64,000 bases of DNA from an uncultured Corynebacterium sp. GTDB taxonomy: Bacteria > Actinomycetota > Actinomycetes > Mycobacteriales > Mycobacteriaceae. Positions 1 to 7,520 of the stretch are shown here, piece by piece. The notes beneath the pieces are model-generated. The model ran no database searches. It saw only the letters and a program-made list of their open reading frames with translations, and was not told the origin of the DNA. The stretch covers positions 1-64,000 of the forward strand of contig NZ_CAMIAN010000008.1 in NCBI RefSeq assembly GCF_946221155.1, read 5' to 3'. How positions within the stretch are numbered: the first letter of the stretch is position 1; each line of letters starts with the position of its first letter. The position numbers were made by a program, and so were the translations under genes.

Positions 1-1020
1 GGCCTGGACGGCGTGATCGTCACCCCCGGTCCGGACATGGAGTACCTGATCTCATCGAAGATCACCACGCACGAGCGGTTCACGGCTCTGGTTCTTACTA
101 AGGACGCCACCCGCATCATCGTTCCCGGCGTGGATGTCGCTGACCTGAAGAAATCCGTCGCCGGACAACTCGGCGTGGAGATCATCGGGTGGAACGACGG
201 CGAAGACCCCTACGGCTACATCTCCGAAGGCTCCTACGCCGTCAGCGCGGCCATGACCGCCGACCACCTGCTGGAGCTGCAGTCCCGTGGCATCTCCACC
301 GTCAACGCCACCCAGGTGCTCGCCCAGGCGTTCATCCGCAAGGACGACGAAGAGCTTGCCGAGCTCCGCCGCGCCAGCGCCGCCATCGACGAGGTTCACC
401 GCCAGGTCCCGAACCTGCTGCGCGCAGGCGTGACCGAGAACGACGTGGCCAAGGAACTGGAGCGCCTCATCCTCGAAGAGCACGAGGTTGTGGACTTCAT
501 CATCGTCGGCTCCGGCCCGCACGGCGCGGACCCGCACCACGATCACTCTGATCGCGTCATCGAATCCGGCGACGTGGTGGTCGTCGACATCGGCGGCACC
601 CTGGCCAGCGGCTACCACTCGGACTGCACCCGCACCTACGTCGTCGGTGAGCCCACGGACGAACAGCAAAAGATCTACGACGTGCTGCAGCGCGCCCAGG
701 AGGCCGGGCTGGAATTCGCCAAGCCAGGCGTGACGGCAGGCGAAGTGGACAAGGTCGTCCGCGACATCATCGAGGAAGCCGGCTACGGCGAGTACTACAT
801 CCACCGCACCGGCCACGGCATCGGGCTTTCCTGCCACGAGGAGCCATTCATCATCGCCGGCAACGACTTTGTGATTGAAGAGGGCATGGCCTTCTCCATT
901 GAACCCGGCATCTACATCCCCGGTCAGTGGGGCGCACGCATCGAAGACATTGTGATTGTGGCGTCAGAAAAGGTAGAGCCCATCAACACAACACCCCACG
1001 AGCTTGTGCGCGTGGGGTGA
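1..1020 (+). CDS. M24 family (Xaa-Pro type) aminopeptidase, 5' truncated by window edge
   Basis: Metal-dependent peptidase that removes N-terminal residues from peptides, probably those next to proline; cytoplasmic. The reading frame is open from base 1 with no start codon, so the N terminus lies outside the window; 339 residues are visible. The creatinase-like N-terminal half is followed by the pita-bread catalytic domain. The five usual metal ligands are visible: two Asp in VVDIGG and HSDCTRTY, His in HRTGHGIG, and Glu in SIEPGIY and ARIED. The gene ends convergently against the peptide transporter. Family assignment is firm, but aminopeptidase P versus prolidase cannot be settled from sequence alone. 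Confidence 0.9.
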   Translation, partial: GLDGVIVTPGPDMEYLISSKITTHERFTALVLTKDATRIIVPGVDVADLKKSVAGQLGVEIIGWNDGEDPYGYISEGSYAVSAAMTADHLLELQSRGISTVNATQVLAQAFIRKDDEELAELRRASAAIDEVHRQVPNLLRAGVTENDVAKELERLILEEHEVVDFIIVGSGPHGADPHHDHSDRVIESGDVVVVDIGGTLASGYHSDCTRTYVVGEPTDEQQKIYDVLQRAQEAGLEFAKPGVTAGEVDKVVRDIIEEAGYGEYYIHRTGHGIGLSCHEEPFIIAGNDFVIEEGMAFSIEPGIYIPGQWGARIEDIVIVASEKVEPINTTPHELVRVG

Positions 1021-1050
1021 GTGAAGACGGGCTGGATGCTCTAGCTGGAA

Positions 1051-2580
1051 CTAGTGAATATCCACGAACAGCTTGAGGATCCACTTGCGGGCCAGGAACA
1101 TCACTGCGCCTAGGCCGACCATCACCGCGAACATCGCGACGAAGTAGGTCCGCTCCGCGGAGGCATCCTCCGGGTTGTAGAAGGCTGCCAGGCTGCCCGA
1201 AAGGGACGTGCCCAAGCTGATCGACAGCAGCCACAGGCCGAACATACGGGTGGGGAATGCCTTCGGGGCCAAGCGGGTGGCCATGGAGTTACCCACGGGA
1301 CTCAGCATCAGCTCGCCCATGGTGAACAGGAACAGGATCAGCACCATGGCCCACATCGGGGTGGAGTTCGCTCCGCCACCGGCGAACGGCAGGAACAGCA
1401 GTAGTGCACCGCCGATCACAACCAGTGCCATAGAGAACTTCGCGGCGTAGGAAGGCTGCTTATCCCCCAGCTTCGTCCACATAGCGCCGAACACGGCAGC
1501 GAACAGGATGATGAATAGCGGGTTGATGGACTGCACCACGCCCGGAGGAATCTCCATGCCGAAGAGGTTGCGGTTCAGGCGCTCGTCGGAGTACACGGCA
1601 ATCACGGTGAACTGCTGCTGGAATAGAGACCAGAACGCCACGGAAGCCACGAACATGGGGACAAAACCGACCAGGCGGGAACGCTCGACATCCGTGACCA
1701 GCTTGGAACGGTACATCTGCACCCACAGAACCACGGCAATGATGACGGCCAGGAGCGCGGTGATGTTGGACAGTTGGCCAACCTTCAGCACACCGGTGAT
1801 GAACAGCAGTACGAAAACGACGATCGCTGCAGCAGCGCCAATGAATACCGGGAGGTACTTCTTACGCGGCAGCGGGTTCACAACGTCGTGGCCCGCATCC
1901 TGAATGGTCTGCTTACGCAGGAGGGTGTACTGCACCAGGCCGATAGCCATCATCAGGGCGGCGGCGCCGAAGCCCCAGTGGAAGCCCTTCCAGCCCCACA
2001 GTGCGTTGGTAATCAGCGGGCCGAGCAGGCCACCGATGTTCACGCCCATGTAGTAGATGGAGAAGCCACCGTCGCGGCGGGGATCATCGCGATCGTAGAG
2101 GTCGCCCAGAACCACCTGCGAGGTCGTCTTGAGGGCACCGGAGCCAACAGCAATGAACACCAGGCCCAGGATCACGCCGATGTAGCCTGGCATAACTGCC
2201 AGGCTGATGTGGCCGAGCATGACCAGCACCGCGGAGTAGTACAGGGTGCGTTCCGCGGAGAGGATGCGGTCGGCAACCCATGCGCCGGCCACACCGGTGA
2301 GGTACACCAGGCCACCGTAGGCGCCGACGATGGAGGTCGCGGTGCTCTTGTCCATGCCAAGTCCACCGTCAGCTACGGAGTAGTAGAGGTAGAAGGCAAG
2401 CAGGGCTTGGAGGCCATAGAAGCTGAAGCGCTCCCACATCTCCACGCCGGAGAGGTTAGCTAGGCCGAAGGGGTGGCCGAAGAAAGTCCGTTCGTTCTGG
2501 TGCGCGCTAGAAGAATGCGCGGTTGCTGTGGAGGCTCCGCTTGGTGCGGGAGAATCCTCCGAGTTCGATTGAGAAGTCAT
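1051..2580 (-). CDS. POT/PTR family proton-dependent oligopeptide transporter
   Basis: Inner-membrane symporter that imports di- and tripeptides with protons. The 509-residue protein has a hydrophilic Ser-rich N terminus, then the family signature EMWERFSFYG near residue 50 and the downstream GAWVADR segment, with about 12-14 hydrophobic helices to the C terminus. Length is normal for DtpT-like proteins. It is divergent from the lipoprotein gene and convergent with the M24 peptidase, so peptide uptake and cleavage sit side by side. No TANNNT at 7-8 nt is seen before this ATG; a weak GGA-type ribosome site may be used. Confidence 0.93.
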   Translation of the reverse strand: MTSQSNSEDSPAPSGASTATAHSSSAHQNERTFFGHPFGLANLSGVEMWERFSFYGLQALLAFYLYYSVADGGLGMDKSTATSIVGAYGGLVYLTGVAGAWVADRILSAERTLYYSAVLVMLGHISLAVMPGYIGVILGLVFIAVGSGALKTTSQVVLGDLYDRDDPRRDGGFSIYYMGVNIGGLLGPLITNALWGWKGFHWGFGAAALMMAIGLVQYTLLRKQTIQDAGHDVVNPLPRKKYLPVFIGAAAAIVVFVLLFITGVLKVGQLSNITALLAVIIAVVLWVQMYRSKLVTDVERSRLVGFVPMFVASVAFWSLFQQQFTVIAVYSDERLNRNLFGMEIPPGVVQSINPLFIILFAAVFGAMWTKLGDKQPSYAAKFSMALVVIGGALLLFLPFAGGGANSTPMWAMVLILFLFTMGELMLSPVGNSMATRLAPKAFPTRMFGLWLLSISLGTSLSGSLAAFYNPEDASAERTYFVAMFAVMVGLGAVMFLARKWILKLFVDIH

Positions 2581-2725
2581 TCGTTAATTCCATCACACCC
2601 ACTGCGGATTAAAGAAGTCATCGACATAAATTTTGCAGATTGGTTGCCGTGTTCTGGGCCTAGTTCCGATGCCTCGTTTGAAGCACGTAATCATCAAACC
2701 GGCGCTTTTCAGGGCACGCCTTTGA

Positions 2726-2731
2726 GATAAT
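2726..2731 (+). promoter_or_regulatory. -10 hexamer GATAAT, leaderless start
   Basis: GATAAT lies exactly 7 nt before the ATG at 2739, so transcription should begin at or next to the start codon. No Shine-Dalgarno is present. Confidence 0.55.
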
Positions 2732-2738
2732 CAGGTTC

Positions 2739-3323
2739 ATGAACCTCACTACACCCACCCCACGCACATCCCGCCGGTTCGCCGCTCTTATATTTACTGC
2801 GCTGCTCCCCCTCGCTCTAGCGTCGTGCTCAGACGACAGTGACGACGCGCCGGAGACCGTCGCGGAAGATACCACCGCTTCGAGCACTGCCTCGGAATCC
2901 AGTGAGCAGGAAAGCCAGGAAGCTAGCGAATCCACGGGCAACTCAAGCGAAGCAAAGAAGAAGCCCAATCCCACTCTCGGTTCCTCGGCGCCTAAGCAGC
3001 CTTCCGAAGAAACATCTCCGACAGCATCGAAGCCGCCGCAGCAAGCGAAGGGAAAATGCCACTGGACCAAAGTGGAAAACGCGGTTTCTAAGCCCGGGCG
3101 CAACGTTGTCTCTATGTATTGCGACGGTTTCTGGGCCTACGTTGGCACATACCAAACCGATGCCACCTGGATTGAACGCTTCAACGGCAGGGAGTGGGAA
3201 GAAGTCGCTCCCGACAGTGAGTACACCTCCGGAATGGGCGGTAGATGCTACACACCGGATTACTTACGCGAACTGGGAGCGCCCGAAGGCCTAATCGAGG
3301 TTGGCGCTACCTGCGAGCTATAG
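2739..3323 (+). CDS. Putative lipoprotein of unknown function
   Basis: Small exported protein of 194 residues, function not recognised. A basic start (SRR) and hydrophobic stretch end in a lipobox, LALASC, so Cys30 should be lipidated and the protein anchored outside the membrane. Residues 31-105 are a Ser/Glu/Lys-rich, low-complexity spacer. The C-terminal 90 residues form a compact domain (CHWTKVENAVSKPG ... YCDGFWAYVG ... CYTPDYLRELG ... TCEL) with four Cys that could form two disulfides outside the cell. Transcribed alone; the bidirectional hairpin at 3347 follows. Confidence 0.75.
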   Translation: MNLTTPTPRTSRRFAALIFTALLPLALASCSDDSDDAPETVAEDTTASSTASESSEQESQEASESTGNSSEAKKKPNPTLGSSAPKQPSEETSPTASKPPQQAKGKCHWTKVENAVSKPGRNVVSMYCDGFWAYVGTYQTDATWIERFNGREWEEVAPDSEYTSGMGGRCYTPDYLRELGAPEGLIEVGATCEL

Positions 3324-3346
3324 GGCGTAAACAAGTAGGACGTAAA

Positions 3347-3374
3347 CAAAAAAGCACGGCCCGAAAGCCGTGCT
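3347..3374 (-). terminator. Rho-independent terminator of tRNA-Glu copy 1
   Basis: Perfect 8-bp stem AGCACGGC/GCCGTGCT with a 6-nt loop. On the minus strand it is followed by TTTTTT. It lies just downstream of the tRNA-Glu and could also stop the lipoprotein transcript. Confidence 0.8.
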
Positions 3375-3387
3375 AAAAAAAATTTTG

Positions 3388-3460
3388 TACCCCGTACGGG
3401 ATTTGAACCCGTGTTACCGGCGTGAGAGGCCGGCGTCCTAGGCCGCTAGACGAACGGGGC
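3388..3460 (-). tRNA. tRNA-Glu (anticodon CTC), copy 1
   Basis: 73-nt cloverleaf on the minus strand with acceptor GCCCCGT/ACGGGGT, anticodon loop CCTCTCA with anticodon CTC (codon GAG), and T-loop GGTTCAAATCC. The CCA end is not encoded. It is identical to the copy at 19860-19932. A likely -10 (TAGAGT on the minus strand) lies at 3510-3515. Confidence 0.95.
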
Positions 3461-3556
3461 GCGTGCGCCGCAGGTCGGCGCGCGTGCTTTCTGTAAGCAG
3501 CAGAGAGAACTCTACACAACGCAGCGCCAATCCACCTAATCCCTGCTCGTACCTGC

Positions 3557-3562
3557 TAGTTT
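3557..3562 (+). promoter_or_regulatory. -10 hexamer TAGTTT, leaderless start
   Basis: Lies 7 nt before ATG 3570. This favours that ATG over the in-frame TTG at 3561, which would overlap the hexamer. Confidence 0.55.
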
Positions 3563-3569
3563 GTGGTTG

Positions 3570-4796
3570 ATGCACTCTTCAACCAAGCCTTCGAACTCCC
3601 CTGCCCGTGCGCTCGGCGATGCCCCACGCGCAATTGCGGAGGGCGCAGAGGGTACTGGGGCCACGAGTGGCGTCATTAAGAAGGTGCGGGACAACAAGCA
3701 CACCCCGCGGCGCATCGTCGGCCCCGATGGTGGCACGGGCATCATGGCGCTCAGTCGCGACGAATACCGCACACGGGTAACGCGCAAAAACTGGCTGGTC
3801 GCGCCTCGTGCGTGGCCGCTGATCCTCAAGCGCTTGTACTACGAGTACTTCTTCCGCGCGATGATGGATCGGGGCGCCGTATTGAGCTTCTTTACCCTGC
3901 TCACTGCTATTCCAACCCTCACTGCGTTCTACTCCATCACCACCCTGGTGCTGGACCAAAACCGCAGTCAGGTCACCGACATCACGGATGAATTCATCGA
4001 GGAGAACATCCCCGAGACTTTTGCCGACAATGCGCGCACCATCGTGGACGTGATCATCGGCTCCACCCAACAATCCGTCATCACGCTGACGGTGAGTGTG
4101 ATCATCGCACTGTTTTCGTCTTCTGCCTACATCCGCGCGTTCTCCCGCAGCGCCAACGGCCTGTACGGGCGGCTTGAAGGTCGCAGCATTGTGCGCACGT
4201 GGCTGGTCATGTGGGGGCTGACGTTCCTACTAGTCGTGGGGCTCGTGCTCGTTGCTGTGGCCTTTTTCTTCCGTGGTGACCTATTGACGCCCCTTTTCGA
4301 CCGCTTCGCCGAACCACTACACCTGCAGTGGTTGGAGCGCTTCATTATCCAGGACTTCCTGCCGGTGTGGGGTTATCTGCGGTGGCCGGTGATTGCGGTG
4401 CTGTCGACCTTCCTGATCGCCGCGCTGTATCACGTGGCACCGAACGTTTCTTACGGGCGGTTTCGGTGGCTGACAGTCGGCTCGATATTTGCCTTCGCCG
4501 GAATAATCCTGGTGGCGCTGGCGGTGAAGCTGTACCTGAACAACTTCCTGCATCTCGGCATGTACGGTGCGCTCGGTGGTCTGATTGTCGGTTTTGTGGG
4601 ACTGGTAGCAGCCAACACGCTGCTGTTGATAGGGCTGAAGCTGGATGCGGAAATTACCCGCGCACGGGAGCTGCAGGCTGGCTTGGATTCCAGCGTATTT
4701 ATCCAGGTGCCGCCGACATCGGACGACGCGGTGGATGGGTTCAATAGATTGAAAGATTCGCTGGCGGAGGATGCGCGGAAGTTCCTAGAACACTAA
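3570..4796 (+). CDS. YihY/virulence factor BrkB family membrane protein
   Basis: Polytopic inner-membrane protein of 408 residues from the chosen ATG. After about 90 hydrophilic residues comes the family core with six predicted helices, starting AVLSFFTLLTAIPTLTAFYSI and including the SSSAYIRAFSRSANGLYG loop. The last hydrophobic segment is GALGGLIVGFVGLVAANTLLLIGLKL, followed by a short charged tail. The family was once annotated as ribonuclease BN but is not a nuclease; its true role is unresolved (transport or envelope integrity proposed). A monocistronic gene; glgP follows with its own promoter after 56 bp. Confidence 0.87.
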   Translation: MHSSTKPSNSPARALGDAPRAIAEGAEGTGATSGVIKKVRDNKHTPRRIVGPDGGTGIMALSRDEYRTRVTRKNWLVAPRAWPLILKRLYYEYFFRAMMDRGAVLSFFTLLTAIPTLTAFYSITTLVLDQNRSQVTDITDEFIEENIPETFADNARTIVDVIIGSTQQSVITLTVSVIIALFSSSAYIRAFSRSANGLYGRLEGRSIVRTWLVMWGLTFLLVVGLVLVAVAFFFRGDLLTPLFDRFAEPLHLQWLERFIIQDFLPVWGYLRWPVIAVLSTFLIAALYHVAPNVSYGRFRWLTVGSIFAFAGIILVALAVKLYLNNFLHLGMYGALGGLIVGFVGLVAANTLLLIGLKLDAEITRARELQAGLDSSVFIQVPPTSDDAVDGFNRLKDSLAEDARKFLEH

Positions 4797-4838
4797 CCGC
4801 CGCCCCTCGCCCGACCAGCGAGTTCCCCGCCGGCACCA

Positions 4839-4844
4839 TAGAAT
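4839..4844 (+). promoter_or_regulatory. -10 hexamer TAGAAT of glgP
   Basis: Located 8 nt before ATG 4853, which has no ribosome-binding site; a leaderless start is inferred. Confidence 0.6.
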
Positions 4845-4852
4845 CAGTACCT

Positions 4853-7231
4853 ATGAGCCACGAACTGAACTCCACCACCGTCGGCGGCCATGTCCGCGCC
4901 GCTGCCGGCACCAGCCCCGAACACGCTTCCACCCGTAAGTTCTGGACGGGACTGTCCCGCAACATCCAGGAACGCATCGCCGACGATTGGGAACGCACCC
5001 GCCAGACCTACAGCGCCACCCGCCAGCAGCACTACTTCTCCGCAGAGTTCCTCATGGGCCGCGCGCTGCTGAATAACCTCACCAACCTCGGCCTGGTGGA
5101 AGAAGCCCAGGCCACTGCCCGCGAGCTCGGCCACGAGCTCACTGACGTGCTGGAAGTAGAAAACGATGCCGCCCTGGGCAACGGTGGCCTAGGCCGACTG
5201 GCAGCTTGCTTCCTGGATTCCGCCGTCACCCAGGATTACCCCGTCACCGGCTACGGCATCCTCTACCGCTACGGGCTGTTCCGCCAGTCCTTCGACAACG
5301 GCTTCCAGGTAGAGCGCCCCGACCCGTGGCGCGAGGAGGAATACCCCTTCACCATCCGCCGGGCCTCCGACCAGCTGGTCGTGCACTTCGACGACATGAA
5401 GGTTCGCGCGATCCCCTATGACATGCCCATCACCGGCTACGGCACCCGCAACGTGGGCACCTTGCGCCTGTGGAAGGCCGAGCCGTGGGAAGAGTTCGAC
5501 TACGACGCTTTCAACTCCCAGCGTTTCACCGATGCCATCATCGAGCGCGAACGCGTCAGCGACATCTCCCGTGTGCTCTACCCGAACGACACAACCTACG
5601 AGGGTAAGAAGCTGCGCGTACGCCAGCAGTACTTCTTCACTTCCGCCTCCTTGCAGGCGATGGTCCGCAGCCACCTGACCCACCACGGGGACCTAAAGAA
5701 CTTTGCTGACTACCACTCCGTCCAGCTGAACGATACCCACCCGGTGCTGGCCATCCCGGAGCTCATGCGACTACTAATGGACGAGCACGGCATGGGCTGG
5801 GAGGAAGCCTGGGAGATCGTCTCCAACACCTTCGCCTACACCAACCACACCGTCCTCACCGAAGCGCTGGAACAGTGGGACCAGCAGATCTTCCAGCAGC
5901 TGTTCTGGCGCGTCTGGGAGATCATCGCCGAGATCGACCGTCGCTTCCGCATCGAACGTTCAGCGGAGGGCGTTGATGGCGTCACCATCCAAAGAATGGC
6001 CCCAATTCAACACGGTGTGGTGCACATGGCGTGGATCGCCTGCTATGCCGCGTACTCCATCAACGGCGTGGCCGCGCTGCACACGGAGATCATCAAACGC
6101 GAAACCCTCGCCGATTGGCACGCGCTGTGGCCGGAGAAGTTCAACAACAAGACCAACGGAGTTACGCCGCGCCGCTGGCTGCGGATGATTAACCCTCGCC
6201 TGTCTGCGCTGCTTACTCGTCTTTCGGGTGATGACGCCTGGGTCACCGACCTCGACAACCTCAAGGAACTGCGCAGCTACGCCTCCGACGAGAGCGTCAT
6301 GCAGGAGCTCCGCGAGATCAAGGCCGCCAACAAGCACGACTTTGCCGAGTGGATCGCCGAGCGCCAGGGCGTGGTCATCGATCCGAATTCCATCTTCGAC
6401 GTGCAGATCAAGCGCCTGCACGAATATAAGCGCCAGCTACTGAACGCCCTGTACGTGCTGGACCTGTACTTCCGCATCAAGGAGGACCACCAGCGCGACC
6501 TGCCGCCGCGCACCGTCATCTTCGGTGCGAAGGCCGCGCCGGGCTACACGCGGGCAAAGGCCATCATCAAGCTGATCAACGCGATTGCGGATCTGGTGAA
6601 CAACGATCCGGTGGTTTCCCCGCTGCTGAAGGTCGTGTTCGTGGAGAACTACAACGTCTCCCCCGCCGAGCACATCCTGCCAGCCTCCGATGTTTCGGAG
6701 CAGATCTCGACCGCGGGTAAGGAGGCATCCGGTACCTCCAACATGAAGTTCATGATGAACGGCGCCCTGACGCTGGGCACCATGGACGGCGCGAACGTAG
6801 AGATCGTGGATTCCGTCGGCGAGGAGAACGCCTACATCTTCGGCGCCCGCGAGGAGGAGCTGCCGGAGCTACGCGCGGACTACAAGCCCTACGAGCTCTA
6901 CGAGTCCGTGCCCGGCCTGAAGCGAGCCCTGGACGCGCTGGATAACGGCGCCCTGCACGACGAGTTCACAGGCTGGTTCTACGACCTCAAGCAGTCGCTG
7001 ATCCACGGCTACGGCGAGGGTGCCTCCGACACCTACTACCTACTGGGAGACTTCGCGGACTACCGCGAGGTGCGCGACCGCATGGCCGCCGACTACGCCG
7101 CTGATCCACTGGGCTGGGCTCAGAAGGCGTGGGTGAACATCTGCGAGTCCGGGCGCTTCTCCTCCGACCGCACGATCCGCGACTACGCCACGGAAGTGTG
7201 GAAGTTGGAGCCCGCGCCGATTGACGAGTAA
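4853..7231 (+). CDS. glgP: Glycogen/alpha-glucan phosphorylase
   Basis: Cytoplasmic PLP enzyme that releases glucose 1-phosphate from the non-reducing ends of glycogen or maltodextrin using phosphate. The 792-residue GT35 protein is of normal length. The pyridoxal-phosphate lysine lies in EASGTSNMKFMMNG near residue 630. GNGGLGRLAACFLDS (near 110) and RIKRLHEYKRQ-like KRLHEYKRQLLN (near 520) are typical family blocks. It stands alone between the BrkB-family gene and the kdp operon, without other glycogen genes nearby. A poor candidate for regulation by the upstream gene, because it has its own -10. Confidence 0.97.
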   Translation: MSHELNSTTVGGHVRAAAGTSPEHASTRKFWTGLSRNIQERIADDWERTRQTYSATRQQHYFSAEFLMGRALLNNLTNLGLVEEAQATARELGHELTDVLEVENDAALGNGGLGRLAACFLDSAVTQDYPVTGYGILYRYGLFRQSFDNGFQVERPDPWREEEYPFTIRRASDQLVVHFDDMKVRAIPYDMPITGYGTRNVGTLRLWKAEPWEEFDYDAFNSQRFTDAIIERERVSDISRVLYPNDTTYEGKKLRVRQQYFFTSASLQAMVRSHLTHHGDLKNFADYHSVQLNDTHPVLAIPELMRLLMDEHGMGWEEAWEIVSNTFAYTNHTVLTEALEQWDQQIFQQLFWRVWEIIAEIDRRFRIERSAEGVDGVTIQRMAPIQHGVVHMAWIACYAAYSINGVAALHTEIIKRETLADWHALWPEKFNNKTNGVTPRRWLRMINPRLSALLTRLSGDDAWVTDLDNLKELRSYASDESVMQELREIKAANKHDFAEWIAERQGVVIDPNSIFDVQIKRLHEYKRQLLNALYVLDLYFRIKEDHQRDLPPRTVIFGAKAAPGYTRAKAIIKLINAIADLVNNDPVVSPLLKVVFVENYNVSPAEHILPASDVSEQISTAGKEASGTSNMKFMMNGALTLGTMDGANVEIVDSVGEENAYIFGAREEELPELRADYKPYELYESVPGLKRALDALDNGALHDEFTGWFYDLKQSLIHGYGEGASDTYYLLGDFADYREVRDRMAADYAADPLGWAQKAWVNICESGRFSSDRTIRDYATEVWKLEPAPIDE

Positions 7232-7266
7232 TACTCGGCCTGTACCGGCGCAGGTCGGGGCGTCAA

Positions 7267-7305
7267 TAAAGGGTGCTAAAGAGGGGCGTTAAGAAACCGT
7301 AAAGA
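7267..7305 (+). promoter_or_regulatory. Helically phased TWAAGR repeats upstream of kdp (candidate KdpE operator)
   Basis: Four similar hexamers on the same strand: TAAAGG at 7267, TAAAGA at 7277, TTAAGA at 7289 and TAAAGA at 7300, with spacings of 10, 12 and 11 bp. The array ends about 30 bp before the TTATAT hexamer. It would suit a tandemly bound activator such as KdpE; this is inference. Confidence 0.45.
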
Positions 7306-7334
7306 GTCACGAGCACTGGGCACCAACGGTGTTG

Positions 7335-7340
7335 TTATAT
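7335..7340 (+). promoter_or_regulatory. Candidate -10 (TTATAT) of the kdp operon
   Basis: Best AT-rich hexamer in the glgP-kdp gap. It lies 4 nt before the small-ORF ATG at 7345, closer than in the other leaderless genes, so the first codon used may instead be the ATG at 7363. Confidence 0.45.
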
Positions 7341-7344
7341 CTAC

Positions 7345-7431
7345 ATGCTTTATGACTTTTTAATGGTTGCAGTAACCTGCGCGCTGTTCGGCGCAATGGG
7401 TGCCGCCTTGAAGGCGGTGGACAAGCTATGA
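7345..7431 (+). CDS. 28-residue membrane small ORF heading the kdp operon
   Basis: Reads MLYDFLMVAVTCALFGAMG and on to AALKAVDKL: one hydrophobic helix followed by a short basic tail. Its TGA overlaps the kdpF ATG (ctATGA), which implies translational coupling. Similar single-helix peptides ending in a charged-RL/KL tail are, from memory, common just before kdpF in actinobacteria, but they carry no established function. It may be a second small Kdp subunit. An internal ATG at 7363 would give 22 residues. Confidence 0.6.
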   Translation: MLYDFLMVAVTCALFGAMGAALKAVDKL

Positions 7432-7520
7432 GCTGGGAACTGATCGTCGGTGGGATCCTGGGGATCCTGGCCATCATCTACCTTCTGGTTGCCCTGTTGA
7501 ACCCGGAGAAGTTCTCATGA
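7428..7520 (+). CDS. kdpF: K+-transporting ATPase small subunit KdpF
   Basis: 30-residue single-helix peptide MSWELIVGGILGILAIIYLL followed by VALLNPEKFS. The Y-L-hydrophobic-L-P-E-x-F ending is the KdpF hallmark. KdpF stabilises the KdpABC complex in the membrane. Start and stop both overlap neighbours by ATGA (small ORF before, kdpA after), so the operon is tightly coupled. Confidence 0.92.
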   Translation: MSWELIVGGILGILAIIYLLVALLNPEKFS

